Below are positions 1 through 10,850 of a stretch of 64,000 bases of DNA, one piece after another (positions within the stretch are counted from its first letter, which is position 1; each line of letters opens with the position of its first letter). A model generated the notes under the pieces. It was not told the origin of the DNA. It ran no database searches and was given only the letters and a program-made list of their open reading frames with translations. The DNA is taken from NCBI GenBank assembly GCA_033032175.1, contig CM065325.1:11064930-11128929 (forward strand), written 5' to 3'. The DNA comes from Saturnia japonica (Eukaryota; Arthropoda; Insecta; Lepidoptera; Saturniidae). The position numbers and the translations under genes are program-made.

Positions 1-942
1 ATCAACGACGTTTACGGAGCTAACACTACAAACCAATGCACCACCTGTTATTGGTTTGCTCGCTTCCGTTCTGGAAATTTCGACCTGAAAAATGAACCTC
101 GCGGTCGTCTGAAGACTTTGGTCGACAATGACGTATTAAAGGCGATTGTGGAAGCTGATGATACACAATCGACGACTGAATTAGCAGCAGCTTTCGACGT
201 TAGCGTCAAAACAATATTGGTCGATTTGCGTCAAATTGGCAAGGTAAAAAAGCTTGACAAATGGGTGCCCCACGAACTCAGTGATCGCCAGCGCGAAGTA
301 CGTGTCGAGACGTGCCTTGCACTGCACAACAGACACACAAATGAAGGAATTTTGAACCGCATTGTTACCTGCGATGAAAAATGGATCCTGTTTGATAACC
401 ACAAGCGCTCAGCAAGTTGGTTGGATCCTGGTTCAGCACCTAAACAATGCCCTAAACGAAAACTTACCCCTAGAAAAATGATGGTCACTGTTTGGTGGTC
501 TAGCGCCGGTGTGATTCATCACAGCTTCTTACCAAACGGGGTGAGCATTACTGCAGATGTGTACTATGAAGAACTGAACACAGTGATGGAGAAGCTGGCA
601 CATCTACAACCAGCATTGGTCAATCGCTCGTCTCCGCTGCTCCTGCACGACAACGCGCGACCTCATACTGCACAGCAGACGGTCTCCAAATTCCAAGAAC
701 TGCGGTTGGAAGTTCTCCGTCATCCGCCCTACTCACCAGACTTTGCGCCTACAGACTACTACTTTTTCCAGAATTTGGATAACTCCTTGGCGGGAAAAAA
801 TTTCAATACCCGAGAGGCAGTACAAAATGCCTTTGAAGAATTTGTTGCCTCCCGTCCAGCTGATTTCTTTAAGAAGGGCATCAATAAACTGCCACTGCGC
901 TGGCAAAGATGCATTGATTGCATGGGTGATTACTTCGATTAA
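1..942 (+). CDS. Mariner transposase, 5' end outside the window
   Basis: This encodes a Tc1/mariner-superfamily transposase, the nuclear enzyme that cuts and pastes its element at TA sites. The frame is open from base 1 to the stop at 940-942 (313 codons), so the true start lies before the window; a TTG at 118 is internal, because good mariner sequence (FARFRSG, then LKNEPRGR) lies upstream of it. Full-length mariners are about 345 residues, so roughly 30 are missing. Counting codons from base 1, the motif WVPHEL is followed by the catalytic residues D125 (TCDEKW), D217 (LHDNARPHTA) and D252 (YSPDFAPTD). There are exactly 34 residues between the last two, the DD34D signature. No stop or frameshift is seen, so the copy could be intact. 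The WVPHEL and TCDEKW wording suggests the mellifera or cecropia group, which is an inference. Confidence 0.93.
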   Translation: MNDVYGANTTNQCTTCYWFARFRSGNFDLKNEPRGRLKTLVDNDVLKAIVEADDTQSTTELAAAFDVSVKTILVDLRQIGKVKKLDKWVPHELSDRQREVRVETCLALHNRHTNEGILNRIVTCDEKWILFDNHKRSASWLDPGSAPKQCPKRKLTPRKMMVTVWWSSAGVIHHSFLPNGVSITADVYYEELNTVMEKLAHLQPALVNRSSPLLLHDNARPHTAQQTVSKFQELRLEVLRHPPYSPDFAPTDYYFFQNLDNSLAGKNFNTREAVQNAFEEFVASRPADFFKKGINKLPLRWQRCIDCMGDYFD

Positions 943-988
943 TACAAATAAAAAATACATGAAAAAAAATCGTTTAAAATTTTTCATA

Positions 989-1013
989 CAAAACGGCAAT
1001 TATTAACTATTAA
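989..1013 (+). repeat. Probable right terminal inverted repeat of the mariner
   Basis: About 50 bases after the transposase stop, the sequence ACGGCAATTATTAACTATTA resembles the inner-to-outer order of mariner right ends (CCGTTTT then TTAATAA on the reverse strand). The left end is outside the window, so the pairing cannot be confirmed and the exact last base is uncertain. Confidence 0.4.
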
Positions 1014-1034
1014 ATTATTAACGGATATTAAGTT

Positions 1035-1088
1035 GATTTTGACTGGTAGTCCCAGACATTAACGACTTCAAATAAACAAAAAACAATC
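1035..1088 (+). repeat. SINE/LINE 3' tail fragment
   Basis: The segment reads CTGGTAGTCCCAGACATTAA and then a run of AAACA-type repeats. Similar wording recurs at 9556-9600 and, more weakly, at 18068-18098. Such tails end several lepidopteran retroposons. Only the tail is recognised here. Confidence 0.45.
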
Positions 1089-2075
1089 TTTCTCTATCTC
1101 TCAATTGAGCTTTATAATATTTAAAGTGTATAGATTACATAAATAATCATTATTACTGAAACTGAATTGAAGTTTCTAATTTTGGAAATTCGTTGTCTAG
1201 TTCTGAAACATCGGTAATCAAATATTTCATGTTTATGTCGATTTAGTAAATATCTCTATATCTCTAATACCAATAGGATCAGAATTATAAATTAAAGTTT
1301 TGCTTACCAGTAACTTTATTTACCTTTTTACCAGATTTCATATACTAAATCTATGGTGAGGCTATAGGATGGGACTATTTCTCAAAGATTCTGGTTTCCT
1401 CGATATATTTTTTATCTTCATTGCTAGCCAATAGTTTTACCAATCAATTTCAAATTAATCGATGCATACGAAAAATCCATTGGAAGTCAGTGACAAGGGA
1501 CGAACTAGGGAAATTGTTTTGATATTCAAATGGTGTTAACTCTTCGAGCACAACAACTTAGTGAAGTAACTTAACAAAAAGCTAAATTACGAGCGTACTG
1601 AAATTCTAAAAAAGAAATAATTACCTATCCCGATTATGTATTCTGTTCTGGTAGCAAATTATACTTAGTGAATTAACGCATGCAAGTGCAATTAATTACT
1701 TCGGAATGTTCTTTCTATTACCATATTTCAATGCTATCTTTAAAAATGGTGTATTTACTTAAAACAGTTTGTTTTTTCCTACCTCTATCTCTTACATTAG
1801 TAAGTATTTACTAAAATAAAAGAATATCTACTAAAATATCGACAGCTTGTGTAAAGTTGAAATGCTGCAGTACTCAATAAACTTCATAGAAAGGGAAAAG
1901 CTCGTGTAAATCGTAGCAAATAAATCGATTGAGTATTTAAAATTACTTATACAATAAGTAAAATTTCCAAATAATTAATGGTTGCTTTTACTTACATTAT
2001 TAAGGCTGCGTCTCTATCGATATATTATGTTGTCGATAGTATAGACTATGTATACAATAAAATCTAAAAAAAATA
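1089..2075. other. AT-rich stretch, nothing recognised
   Basis: No reading frame with protein-like content, RNA gene or repeat shared with the rest of the window was found. Long A/T runs dominate. Confidence 0.6.
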
Positions 2076-2361
2076 TCTATATATTAACACGTGAAGCAAA
2101 AGTTTTCGGTACTTTTTTAAGCGTATTGCGTGCACGGAAGACTGTGAGATTTGGCATGGTTAAAGTTTATATAGAGAAGGAGTGCAAAAAGCTAAAATTT
2201 TTCTATAATATCTGGTACTAATATATTAAATAAATAAATTAATGCTGCGAATCCTAACACGGCAAGTTTCATTGAACTTAGACCCCCAAACAAATGTCAA
2301 ACAAAATAGTCTATGATAAAAAAGTCGCTGGTCGAATATTGAGCTTAGGGCGATCATTAGT
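2076..2361 (+). mobile_element. Helitron-like family 1, copy 1
   Basis: This is one of three same-strand copies (also 4298-4617 and 8844-9152) sharing a core AAGCGTATTGCGTGCACGGA, then GAAGACTG, TTTGGCATGGTTAAAGTTTA and GCGAATCCTAA. The copies begin near TCTAT and end at or near CTAGT, as non-autonomous Helitrons do. This copy has ATTAGT where the others have CTAGT. There is no coding content. Assignment to Helitron rests only on the two ends. Confidence 0.6.
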
Positions 2362-2637
2362 ATTTATAAACACACGTAGAGATATTTTTTGTAAAGTCAT
2401 TGTCGTCATTTAGACCAGTGATCAGAAACCTCACTGCATGCTTCAATATTATCACTTTTTCTCGTGCAAATGAGGGTTCCATCGGATTCCAATCTAGGCT
2501 TCTCGGTACAAATACTAACGTACTTTATTTCCTTTATTTTAGCTCTATATAGTCCAATTTTTTAAGTATTACGATGGTAATATTATTCGATAATAAACAT
2601 CGAATATTCCAATAGACAAAGGTGGGTCGCGGTTGTG

Positions 2638-2722
2638 TATCTTAAACGCTCTCCCCTAAGTCCGGTGAAGCTTTAAAAGCCCTCTGAGGCGTCAGGTCAA
2701 TTAAGGCCAACAATACAATCAG
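2638..2722 (+). repeat. Dispersed repeat B, copy 1 (SINE-like)
   Basis: The copy shares CCTAAGTCCGGTGAAGCT, TAAAAGCC and TCTGAGGC with copies at 21621, 22586, 33958 and 39711. It is diverged and shortened. The copy at 21621 ends in a poly(A) run with a possible target duplication, which suggests a retroposed SINE-like family. Confidence 0.6.
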
Positions 2723-3270
2723 ATCAACAAAAAAAATGCGGCCCATGTTTTTTGTGGTAAATCGCCGAAACGATAAGTTTGAGCAGCCCGATGGAGGTAT
2801 ATCATCAACGTCGTGTCGAATAAAGAAAAGGATATATAAAATTGCATATATATTTCATGTTTTAAACATAGTACAAGCGTAGCTGTTGAAACATAATAAC
2901 ATATTCGCATAAAACCGAACACAAAAGTAACACAAAACAATAACACGCGGAGACACGGCCGAATCGTTAAATCTTTCAAAATTATTATTTAAACCATTTT
3001 AAATCTAAAATTTATGTTCCTAAATGACATTTACTCCGTTCCGTTTCCCGGAATGCACATTTTAATGGTTTACTGGCTGTTCGTTTTAATTAACTTTTAT
3101 TATATCTATTTAATTGGTTTTCAAAAGGTTCCTCTTTATAATTATGAAAATTGTTTGGTAACTCTAAAATTGACCATTAGGTCAATGGTATATACTATGG
3201 TATATCATTAGATATACGCCAAAACTTTTACTGAAATTATAGGAATTAATCCAACTAATACTAGTAAACG
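2723..3270. other. No gene recognised
   Basis: Minus-strand frames of up to 86 codons occur but have no recognisable domain and unremarkable composition. No shared repeat was found. Confidence 0.5.
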
Positions 3271-3274
3271 ATTA

Positions 3275-3545
3275 ATGAAACAATGATGGCTCAGCGGCGT
3301 GTACGGACACGGCGTTGATTGACGTGGGTTGGAATCCATACCATCATTCTGAGCTTATTGTGAAGGAATACATCGTGATGAAAACATAGCATGAAGGTAG
3401 GCTATCTTCCAAAGCCCTTCTAGCTAGTTACCATCCTTAAGCTGTAGGATTGTTCCGGCAGCTGCACTTGTGAACCAATTCTCCCACTATGCTTAGTGTG
3501 TTACCATCTTGGGCCATATCATCATATAACATCAGGTGAGATAAA
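3275..3545 (+). mobile_element. tRNA-derived SINE, type 1, full-length copy
   Basis: It starts GATGGCTCAGCGG (box A-like), followed about 30 bases on by GGGTTGGAATCC (box B-like), the split RNA polymerase III promoter of a tRNA. It continues through the family body (CCAAAGCCC, GGCAGCTGCACTTGTGAACC) and ends near CATCAGGTGAGAT. Related copies lie at 7246 and 13420 (plus), 28705 and 55038 (minus) and 30918 (head only). Confidence 0.85.
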
Positions 3546-3624
3546 AAAATTAGAATGTAAAAAAAGTGTAAAATCAAACACTACGAAACCATTTTATCGA
3601 AATCAAAAAGTTCTTTTTTACATT

Positions 3625-3745
3625 TAGGCCCTAAGAAGGCACCTACGAAGTTAAAATACTAACTAAGTACTACCGGTTCACAATACATCCCAGTCATCGA
3701 GAAAACTCAGAAAGAAATTCGATCGGGTTTCTCTTTTTTTTTATC
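3625..3745 (+). repeat. Dispersed repeat C, copy 1
   Basis: It shares CCTAAGAAGG, a GGTTCAC(A)A block, TCCCAGTCATCG and TTCGATCGGG with the reverse strand of 26745-26915, and its end resembles 60770-60830. It looks like the 3' part of a common lepidopteran retroelement. No coding content was seen. Confidence 0.55.
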
Positions 3746-3779
3746 GTTACATATACACATTTATGAACAGCTACAAAAT

Positions 3780-4258
3780 TTCTACGAAAGCTCGTCTGGC
3801 TGTACCTAGAGCAGTGTTAGTTCCAACATTCATGTACGAAAGTGAAAGCTGGGTGTGGCAGAAAAAGCATACAAGTAGAATAAATGAAGGAAAATAGATC
3901 GCTAAGAGGAGAGAGATGTTAGGAGTGAAATTAAGTGGCAGGATAAGAAACAGTGTGATAAGAGAACAGATATAGTCACACCGATTGAGAAAGGGATACT
4001 TAGATGGTTTGGGCATGTAGAGAGGATGAATGAAAGAAGAATGATTAAACAAATTTATAAGGCTAGTGTGAATGAGAATTTTGGATGAGGAAGGCATAGA
4101 CGGACGTTCAACTATCAAATCGGTGACGTTCTAAAGAAAGGTCAGTTCAAACGACTAGCGTGTGTGAAAAGATTGATGAATGTTAAAGAAGCGAAAGATG
4201 TATGCCAAGTTCGTAGCAAGTGGAAGGTCGTGGTCTCTGCTTACGCCGTTTGCGAGTA
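3780..4258 (+). pseudogene. LINE reverse-transcriptase C-terminus, decayed
   Basis: Translation in shifting frames gives fragments typical of the end of a lepidopteran non-LTR retrotransposon polyprotein. These are a YESESWVWQKKHTSRINE segment, then GVKLSGRIRNSVIREQ, a frame-shifted LRWFGHVERMNERR-like block, a GRRT...IGDVLKKGQ segment, and a final NVKEAKDVCQ...SKWKVVVSAYAVCE. Several stops and frameshifts separate them. It follows poly(T) and precedes a Helitron-like copy. The clade cannot be fixed from this tail. It cannot make a functional product. Confidence 0.75.
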
Positions 4259-4297
4259 AGGTGTAATTTGTATATATAATATTTGCAGTTATAAACA

Positions 4298-4617
4298 ATA
4301 ACTAATACGTAAAGCAAAAGCTTTCTACCACTTTTTAAACGTATTGCGTGCACGGAAGACTGAAATTTGGCATGGTTAAAGTTTATATGGAGAATATATA
4401 TCTGTTAATAATATATTAAATAAAATAAATTAATACTGCGAATCCTAAACCGACCAGTGCCATTGAATTTAGAGCCCCCAAAATATTGACATTGTCACTC
4501 AACGAAAAGTGACAGTAAGTCATATAATATTTATTGTTTAATTTCATAATGCAAATGACAAACAGAAAATAGTCTATGATTAAAAAGTCGAATTTCGAGC
4601 TTAGGGCGATCGCTAGT
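4298..4617 (+). mobile_element. Helitron-like family 1, copy 2
   Basis: This copy shares AAACGTATTGCGTGCACGGA, TTTGGCATGGTTAAAGTTTA and GCGAATCCTAA with the other family 1 copies, and ends TTAGGGCGATCGCTAGT. It carries about 50 extra internal bases compared with copy 1 and has a deletion after GTTTATATGGAGAA. Confidence 0.6.
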
Positions 4618-4889
4618 CGTAATGAATGACGAATGTGTATGTACAGAGAGGAAGTCATTTACAAACATCACTATCATTCACATGTACAGACAAAACTACA
4701 GATTTATTAATATACATTGTTAATTCCAAAGTATCTATACAAATAAATAAAATATAATTCGATTACAAAAACAAACCCTCTTAATACACGATGTAAAAAA
4801 TCAAAGATACCCAGTACAAAATCGTTACAGCGCCATCTCTTACCAATACAAAAAGTAACCATGAAAATATGTATTTGATTTATTGATGT

Positions 4890-5429
4890 ATCAACTGATA
4901 TAAACAATAAAATAAAATTAAAGTGTCTGTTTGTAATTTCAAAACAACAGTTTTTTAGTAAATGCATTTGAAAGTATATACGATACTTAAACAAAAAAAA
5001 AAAAACAATTTTAAAATTTTTGTTTGTCTGTCTATTTGGTTGTTTCGGGTAATCTCCGAAATGGTTGGACCGATTTTCACGGGACTTTCACTGATAAATA
5101 GCTGATGTTATATGGAGTAATTAAGACTACTTTTATTTTAGAAAAAGAATTAGGGTTCCGCATAAATAAATAAAGAACTAGTCATGGTGAATCAATTCGG
5201 GCGCCTAAATAGCTTACGCTGAGCAGACCATAAGAGATATAGCAAATTAATGTACTACACAATTGTAGACATTAAAAAATCTACAAAAATTTCACAGAGA
5301 CTATACGTGACATCTTTTAAGGAACACCCACAATAAGCACTTTTGTCTTTAAAATAGCCGGGAGCGGGGGAGTAAAATTCGCGTGGGCATTCTGTAGTCC
5401 ACGTGAGCGAAGCCACGGGCGCAGCTAGT
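4890..5429 (+). mobile_element. Non-autonomous Helitron, family 2, copy 1
   Basis: The body shares long stretches with 32166-32662: GTAATCTCCGAAATGGTTGG, ACGGGACTTTCACTG, AGAAAAAGAATTAGGGTTCC and the tail. It ends GAAGCCACGGGCGCAGCTAGT, with a small GC hairpin just inside CTAGT, as Helitrons do. The left end is blurred; the match to copy 2 fades near 4890. There is no Rep/helicase coding sequence, so it depends on another element. Confidence 0.75.
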
Positions 5430-7245
5430 TATGAAATAAAAAAGGAATAGTTCCTCAATTTTACACAAAAAAAGAGAAAAAAGAAACGTCGAATGAGCCG
5501 ATATTAAGTTACATTCATCGCTTTTTGGTTTTGGGTAACCTTTACTTAATCCATAGAATATCATACCATTAATTGTAATATTTTTCATTTTAATATTTCA
5601 AAAATTACCGATGTAGGTAATTTAGAGAATTAATTGATAAATCAGCAGTAACAGTTAAAATATATCAGCTATATTTTGAATTTTTCCAATATAATTTTAA
5701 TTTACAATTGTGTATTTATATGAATATACAAAGTTTTTTTTTATGTAGAAAGTTTATACAAGTATACCTCGAGTACCTATACAACGAACTTGAAATCACT
5801 AGGGATGGACCAAAATCATTTTTTGTTAAGTTGAATCGAATTTCTACTGAACCCCGTTATCTACTTGGTGCTGACTGCTGACAAAGCCAAATAAAAATTA
5901 TACAATTGTTTGTAATACAAAAGAAATAAAGTCATGAATTAGTATTTTAAAGTTTTGGTGATAATTAGTGGATGAAATCTTGGGATTAAAGGAAACAATA
6001 ATATAATGTAAAGTAAGCAGTAATACTACAATGATCAATCACATGACGATAATAAAAATGAAAAGTATTCATTGAGACAATGAACAGTGAAACTCAAGAA
6101 CATAACAAATTGTTTATTTGGGCCCACGTGTGTTGAAACGCTTTACCTGTCATAGATATAATTGTCGAGTCAAAGATTCTATATAATCGTTATTTAAATT
6201 TTAATAAAATGTGGGTCATCGATTTTCCGCTTGCAGAAATACTGATAATATAAGATCGCAAAAAAAAGGCTAATGCAGCGTAAATATTTTATGACACATT
6301 CTTAGCGCCAAAGTTGACAGGAAGTTCAGTGGAAACCACATTCAGCCCATCTCTAATAAAACAACTATTGAGTCAAAACTATAAACCTATGTGAAATAGT
6401 TCATGATGCAATAATAAAATTGTTTTAATCTCCATATTAGTTGAACAATAACACATACGCTATATTACCACGCTACCTCTTAGTTTATGCTACAAATGTT
6501 AGACATTATATCAAATAACTGTCAGGTTGTGTGTTTAATAATATTAGTAGTGCGCGGGAGTCGATTTACATTAAACTGTACCGTTCTACTGTAAACATTT
6601 GCGAGAATATTTAATGTTTATATCTTCAATAATCTTACAAACGATTACAAAATTATATTATTTTACGTTAAACAAAAATTTACGATAATGTAAATTAACG
6701 TAGCAATGAAAATTGTTTTATATTTCATAGCAATTTAAAAAACAAAATTTCTTTATTTGGAAAGCATATCAGTGTCAGACGAAAAAAAAACCCCAGCAAG
6801 CAACTCGGTTGCTTGGACCTAAATACATTTAAAAAAAACTTGTATAGTTTACAGTTGTTTATTACAATTTTACGGGAACGTGCCACTTACAGAGATAGAT
6901 TTACTTCCAAGAAATGTAAATAATCTTTCGACAATGACACTTGCTATATAATAATATGCTTCATAAGCTTATTGCCCGGCAAATCGGTTGTGAAGCTTCG
7001 TCTAAAACCTATCCAAACAAAACCATAAATGTGAAAAAGGGGCGAAGTTCGATAGTAACGACGTTTGGGTTAGTCGTCACCGACAATAGAGCTGACATCT
7101 AACGGGTGCCAAGTTCCATAATTCCTTTAATTATAACTGTAGGAATGTACGTTCTTCAACTCATTTCCAAAACGATTCGTTACTTTATTTAATAAGGTAT
7201 TTCTAACTTGGCAAACATTATAAACAAAATCGGTAACATGTAAAC
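5430..7245. other. AT-rich stretch, nothing recognised
   Basis: No protein-like frame, RNA gene or shared repeat was found across this 1.8 kb. Confidence 0.55.
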
Positions 7246-7490
7246 AAAGATGGCTCAGTGGTAATGTGTACGGACATCGCGTCGATTGATGTGCATTCGA
7301 ATCCCTGTATTGAGCTTTCTGTAAAGAAAATCTTAGGGTGGTAGGGCATTTTTAATACCCAGCATGTTAGCTACCGCCCTCAAGTTGAAAATCTGTCGAC
7401 AATTACCTGTAAGTGTTTTCGGGCAGCTGTAACTTGAAACCCAGCTCCCCTCACTAGTTTTAGCTTAACATCAGGTGAAATTGTGACCAA
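7246..7490 (+). mobile_element. tRNA-derived SINE, type 1
   Basis: It begins AAGATGGCTCAGTGGTAA (box A-like) with GCATTCGAATCCC as box B, then the family body (AGCTACCGCCCTCAAGTTGA, GGGCAGCTGTAACTTG) and the end CATCAGGTGAAATTGTG. Confidence 0.85.
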
Positions 7491-8039
7491 ACGCTAAACT
7501 AATAATGATTCAATTAAGATAACAATTTTATGGCCTTGGTTAAAAATGACGTAAATCTATAAAATCAGTTCCTTCTTGAACATAGCTCAATCGGAGACGC
7601 AATCCAAGTACTATGAGCGTGCAATTAATAACAATTATATACCAATAACTGTTCTACAATGTATACGATAATAATTGTGTTAGCAATCACTCGTTGATTG
7701 ATGCATACAAATAAATAATGAAAAAACGTTGCAAAGGGTAAAAAATTGTATAGGATTAGAAACGTAACAATTGCAGCGATTGTGGTAAAGTTGATGACGT
7801 TCACAACTTGATAATGGAGTGTTGGAAAAATCATAATGACAGGTTATCATTTATTAATATGTATAAAATTAAAGACTGGAACGTGGATGTATCTCACGGC
7901 GTTAACCAGGATCGACATCGGATGCTTCTAGAATATTGTGTATATTGTATTGTATATTTTAAGTGTTTGTTTTAATTATTTAACTCTTCTTTTCAAGAAT
8001 TAGATATAATATCAAATTATATATAAAATTTAAGAACAG
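7491..8039. other. No gene recognised
   Basis: AT-rich, with only short frames lacking recognisable content. Confidence 0.5.
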
Positions 8040-8355
8040 TGGTGTACTCTGCCTTTCTCTTGATATCCTGATATATCACGACGCCTATTTTCTCCTTCAC
8101 TTGCGGAATGTATTTCCTTCTTGGTCTTCCACTTTTCCTCTTCCCGTATATTTTTTCTCCTATTAAAGTTTAATAGGTCGTCGTGTCGACCAAATTTTTC
8201 ACCAATTTTCCCCTCCTATTGATCAATGATTCTTAGTAATATCTTCCTCTCTTTTGCTATGTTTAATACTTCTTAATTCATTTTCCTTTTCGTCCATTCA
8301 ATTCTCTTCTTGTTCCTCCAGCAACACATTTCTACTGCTTCTAATCTTCCTCCAT
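8040..8355 (-). pseudogene. LINE reverse-transcriptase C-terminus, decayed
   Basis: The minus strand reads LEAVEMWCWRRTRRIEWTK, then EVLNIAKERKILLRIIDQ, and finally EKIYGKRKSGRPRRKYIPQV with VKEKIGVVIYQDIKRKAEYT. This is the usual order at the end of a lepidopteran non-LTR reverse transcriptase (EMWCWRR ... EGK..GKRxRGRPR ... QEIKRLA). Stops and frame changes interrupt it. It differs from the relic at 3780, so it is a separate family. The plus-strand frame at 8254-8565 is its shadow. Confidence 0.75.
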
Positions 8356-8843
8356 CTTTCTTTGTCATTGTTGTACCTACTATTATTTATATTTATTTTA
8401 GTTTATACTTCCTACTTCTTCTTGGTAAGGATAGTTATAGTTATGACGAAAATTGATAAAACTTTCTATATACTTCCTTATAAAGAGGCGCATTTCAACT
8501 TGAAAATTTGCTCCAAAAACGAATCAAACTTGAAACCTTCGATATATGTAGAACGCAGAAATTAAACTAACTGCATTGATGAAGCACAATACGGACATAG
8601 CATAATAATTGCATAAAATTGTCAACACATATTTTAGTCCAGGTTATTTATGCTTTGTTGATGAGGTCAAAGGGCTTTTTGGTCTTTATATTATTGTTTA
8701 CCACCTAATATTAAAGGTCAGTTTTATCATACGTTAAAAACCTTATTAAAAGTGCAATATCCGTATCATAAATAGAAAAATTACAGCAGAAAAATTAACA
8801 ATTTAAAGACATAAAATTGAACATTTCTGAGTAACGTCTCATT
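8356..8843. other. No gene recognised
   Basis: AT-rich spacer between a LINE relic and a Helitron-like repeat. No supported feature. Confidence 0.5.
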
Positions 8844-9152
8844 TCTATTATAATACGTGAAAAGCTTTCCGTACCTTTTTATGCGTATTGCGTACACAGA
8901 AGACTGTGAGATTTGGCATGGTTAAAGTTTATATGGAGATGGAGTGCAGAAAGCTAAAATTTATCTATAACATCTGTTACTAATATATTAAATAAAATAA
9001 ATTAATATTGCGAATCCTAACCCGACTAGTGCCATTGAACTTAGACCGCCCAAAATATAGACCTTGTTACTCAACGAAAAGTGACATACTCATTGTTTAT
9101 AAATAGTCTATGATCAAAAAGTCGCAGGTGGAATTTCGAGCTTAGCGCTAGT
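8844..9152 (+). mobile_element. Helitron-like family 1, copy 3
   Basis: This is the best preserved of the three. It starts TCTATTATAATACGTGAAAA and carries GAAGACTGTGAGATTTGG, GGAGTGCAGAAAGCTAAAAT and CTCAACGAAAAGTGACAT. It ends CTTAGCGCTAGT. Confidence 0.6.
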
Positions 9153-9600
9153 TTCTATTAAAAGGTACCTACACGTTATTTCCTATTGCAATAACCCTAA
9201 CGATGATCGAGTTAATAATTAACTTGTAATCAGTATTCGCAAAAACATTTATAATTCTTAATTGTAACATAATTACACTTCGTTACTGGTTTTAGGTACT
9301 TATTATGTATGGTATTGCAAAAGTTAATGTCTATGTTATTTTTACTCGTCAACGTTGGTTGTTTTGTATTAAGAAACTTTTATCAAGAACATGATTAGTT
9401 GAAATAATATTGTTTCACCTGTGGGTAATCAAAATGCCGTTTGATTTAAGTAGAAGGATTTAATATTACAGAATAAAAATATAGGTAAAGAATGAATAAA
9501 AGAAATAAAATTATCTTCTTCACTAAGTAGGCTGTAAAACACAATACAAAAAATTAGTTTTGCCTGGTAGTTCCAGAGATTAGCGAGTTAAAAAAAATCT
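9153..9600. other. AT-rich spacer ending in a retroposon tail
   Basis: Nothing is recognised to about 9545. At 9556-9600 CCTGGTAGTTCCAGAGATTA and a poly(A)-rich run match the tail at 1035-1088. Confidence 0.45.
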
Positions 9601-10098
9601 TTTGAGATTTATTAATATGTATAGATTTTTTAAGCTTTTTACGCTTTATTACCAAATTATGCAAATCATACTTTGTGTTCCATCTTTCCCAAACGGTCAA
9701 ACTAACTATACCAACAAAAAAATATATACCGTAACAGTGTTGAACGATTTCAGTCCAGTCTTAAACACATACTTGTTAACAACGCAATTCGATATACCTT
9801 GTGATGCATATCGGCGAATTTTTCGCTTGATTGAATATTGCCTAATTAAATTATCGCGTACATTATTGCGGGTCACAGTTTTCAGTTCGATCATTTTACC
9901 TTCAAAAGATTTAATATTCTTTTTTCGAAATAAAATGCAACATTCACGATCTCTTATGAACCACGGGATGTACATTAGCGTGGCACAAACGAAATAATAT
10001 CAAAATGCAAGTTTTTAAATTTTAAACAAACTAATTACAACAACAATTAATTTTTTTGACTTTTTCAACTTTTCACATTGCCTATTATTTTATTTATT
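9601..10098. other. Overlapping open frames of unknown meaning
   Basis: Frames of 131 codons on the plus strand (9602-9997, with a TTG first codon) and 89 on the minus strand (9706-9975) overlap. Neither has a domain, signal peptide or motif I recognise, and the region has no clear promoter or splice signals. The minus frame is rich in K/R. It may be a decayed element. I do not call a gene. Confidence 0.25.
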
Positions 10099-10200
10099 AC
10101 TAGCTAGTACACGCAACTTCGTCTGCGTGTTATTGGATATATATACAGACTGATCTCGAAACACGACAAACCAAAAGAAAATCATAGATAGGTTTATTAA
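10099..10200 (-). mobile_element. Helitron 3' end with repeat D fragment
   Basis: Read on the minus strand, a 7-bp stem ACACGCA/TGCGTGT (10109-10115 with 10124-10130, 8-base loop) precedes CTAGCTAGT, the hairpin-plus-CTAGT end of Helitrons. Just inside it lies a piece of repeat D (TTTTCTTTTGGTTTGTCGTG on the minus strand), so repeat D may be part of a Helitron. Confidence 0.65.
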
Positions 10201-10619
10201 TGAGTGTAAGGTATTGTCAAAATGCCACCAATATTACCATAATATAGGGACAAAAAATCTAAGTTAATGAATAAAAAATAAAAAACCACAATATACCACC
10301 GCAAGATCCAGCCAGTGCGGTTGGGATTTTAAAAAGCTAATCACTGATAAATGTTTTCACTTTTTAATTATAATTGCAGTTTAGTGTATTGGTCACTGAC
10401 CATCAATTTAAATAAATGAATAAAGGGTTGTTAGTATGAGTTTGTGTGTTTATGTCTTTGTGTGCTTGTGATATGTGATTGTTTTGAAGTGAGCTATATT
10501 ACTTGAGAGGTGTGAGAAAACGAAGAAGCATTCAAATTTTGTAGATTTCAAATTTATTATATTGGAATGTTGTAAAGGTTGATTAGATAAGTAATTTTTC
10601 GACCTGACCGACTGTACTT
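10201..10619. other. No gene recognised
   Basis: AT-rich, no supported feature. Confidence 0.5.
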
Positions 10620-10850
10620 TTAGCCTTAAGGACCCTGAAGCTTTTTTTATGATAAAAAGGGGGCAAACGGGCAGGTGGCCCACCTGATGGAAAGTGATCA
10701 CCGCCGCCCCCAAACATCCACAACACCCGAGGCTCGCAGATGCGTTTCCGGCCTTTTAGGGAAGAATAAGCTGTCTTCTTGAAGGTCACCAGGTCATAAC
10801 GGCTCGGAAAGATCTCAGGCGACAGCTGGTTCCACAGAGTGATTGTAAAT
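10620..10850 (-). pseudogene. LINE ORF2 C-terminal tail
   Basis: The minus strand encodes [20 protein letters not shown] followed by [20 protein letters not shown] and a GC-rich non-coding end. This W-NQLP...F...YDL..FK..AYSFLKGRQR pattern is the well-known terminus of lepidopteran Jockey/CR1-type reverse transcriptases. Only the tail is present, as expected for a 5'-truncated insertion. Confidence 0.7.

Noticed and set aside
3275..3330. Possible tRNA gene
   Set aside because: Box A and B belong to a SINE with a non-tRNA body; no cloverleaf fold or anticodon stem is evident. The same applies to the other SINE heads.
3771..4118. 115-codon minus-strand frame
   Set aside because: It is the shadow of the plus-strand LINE relic at 3780-4258.
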